Source of the DNA: Sulfurivirga sp964427185
GTDB taxonomy: Bacteria; Pseudomonadota; Gammaproteobacteria; Thiomicrospirales; Thiomicrospiraceae
Direction of reading: 5' to 3'
DNA: 51,458 nt
Assembly (NCBI GenBank): GCA_964427185.1
Contig: CAYRSN010000008.1
Location: 1 to 51,458 of the forward strand
Positions 51,240 to 51,458 of the stretch are shown here, one piece after another; the first letter of the stretch is position 1; each line of letters starts with the position of its first letter. Below the pieces are notes generated by a model, which did no database searches, was not told the origin of the DNA, and saw only the letters and a program-made list of their open reading frames with translations. The position numbers and the translations under genes were made by a program.

Positions 51240-51458
51240 TTAGCCGGTCTTACGTTCCGGGCGTACTTCAATCTGGCCGGCCAGCTCTTTTGAGAGCGCA
51301 AACCGGCTGCCATCTACACAGACAATGTAATGGTTGTGGCGTACTTGCATAAGCTTAATTTTGCTTTTACGGTGAAAGCCCAGGTTCAGCAAACGCTGGC
51401 GTTCGCTGGCGTTGCCGCGCAGTTTGCAGATTTCACACTCGCTGCCGACTGTACACTG
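51240..51458 (-). CDS. feoA: FeoA (partial, start outside window)
   Basis: The visible 72 residues are the C-terminal part of FeoA, a small SH3-like partner of FeoB: ERQRLLNLGFHRKSKIKLMQ, then IVCVDGSRFALSKELAGQIEV. The upstream visible part has a Cys cluster (CTVGSECEICKLRG) just before the Leu-Leu-Asn-Leu-Gly core. The gene starts beyond 51458 and is 27 bp upstream of feoB. Confidence 0.85.
   Translation of the reverse strand, partial: QCTVGSECEICKLRGNASERQRLLNLGFHRKSKIKLMQVRHNHYIVCVDGSRFALSKELAGQIEVRPERKTG

Overview
The window is ordinary, gene-dense chromosome from a gammaproteobacterium. The evidence is the block tsaD / rpsU-yqeY-dnaG-rpoD-tRNA-Ile2(CAU), which is arranged as in Escherichia coli, together with leuS-lptE-holA next to a divergent YbeL-like gene, lptM-lysA, and mutM-selD-mnmH. 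NrdA resembles the enterobacterial class Ia enzyme over its whole length. Moderate GC, many c-di-GMP proteins and a di-haem peroxidase fit a free-living, possibly sulfur-oxidising lineage such as Thiotrichales, but the sequence alone does not prove a genus.

Layout. 1-914: two stand-alone FliG-C-like proteins. 931-2959: folB, plsY and tsaD. 3078-7671: the macromolecular-synthesis block (rpsU, yqeY, dnaG, rpoD, tRNA-Ile2), with an intrinsic terminator and a candidate promoter just before dnaG. 7714-10068: yggS-proC-yggT on the minus strand. 10141-11174: PPK2 polyphosphate kinase plus a small orphan. 11211-17024: a YbeL-like gene, then leuS-lptE-holA and proA. 17193-19714: a DUF302 lipoprotein, pdxB and a divergent alpha/beta hydrolase. 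19809-25685: a TolC-adaptor-RND efflux operon, followed by an EF-hand gene broken by an in-frame amber codon. 26323-29570: a small Cys-rich protein, yigZ and nrdA. The 331-bp region upstream of nrdA carries several DnaA boxes and a pair of NrdR-like boxes.

29902-36301 is a minus-strand run of aspartate aminotransferase, an active-looking diguanylate cyclase, a di-haem cytochrome-c peroxidase lipoprotein and a membrane GAF-PAS-GGDEF-EAL phosphodiesterase. The last three overlap in series, which makes them a candidate redox/c-di-GMP signalling module. 36429-40251: uvrB, a TPR/NTF2-like secreted protein and an L,D-transpeptidase. 40296-40789: a tRNA-Phe/tRNA-Leu unit with its own consensus promoter, and tRNA-Arg on the other strand. 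40830-44867: an NTF2-like protein, a lipoprotein and the mnmH-selD-mutM selenium/repair cluster. 45216-47120: rpmG, rpmB, lysA and lptM. 47132-48663: an esterase and a PilZ-like protein. 48632-51458: feoA-feoB-feoC, in which feoB is split by a second in-frame amber codon.

The most unusual signals are the two in-frame TAG codons that interrupt otherwise intact genes (EF-hand protein and FeoB), the c-di-GMP/peroxidase operon, a recurring intergenic hairpin element (at least four related copies), a dnaG promoter placed so that its transcript would begin inside the preceding terminator, and a palindromic Shine-Dalgarno that appears to serve two divergent genes.
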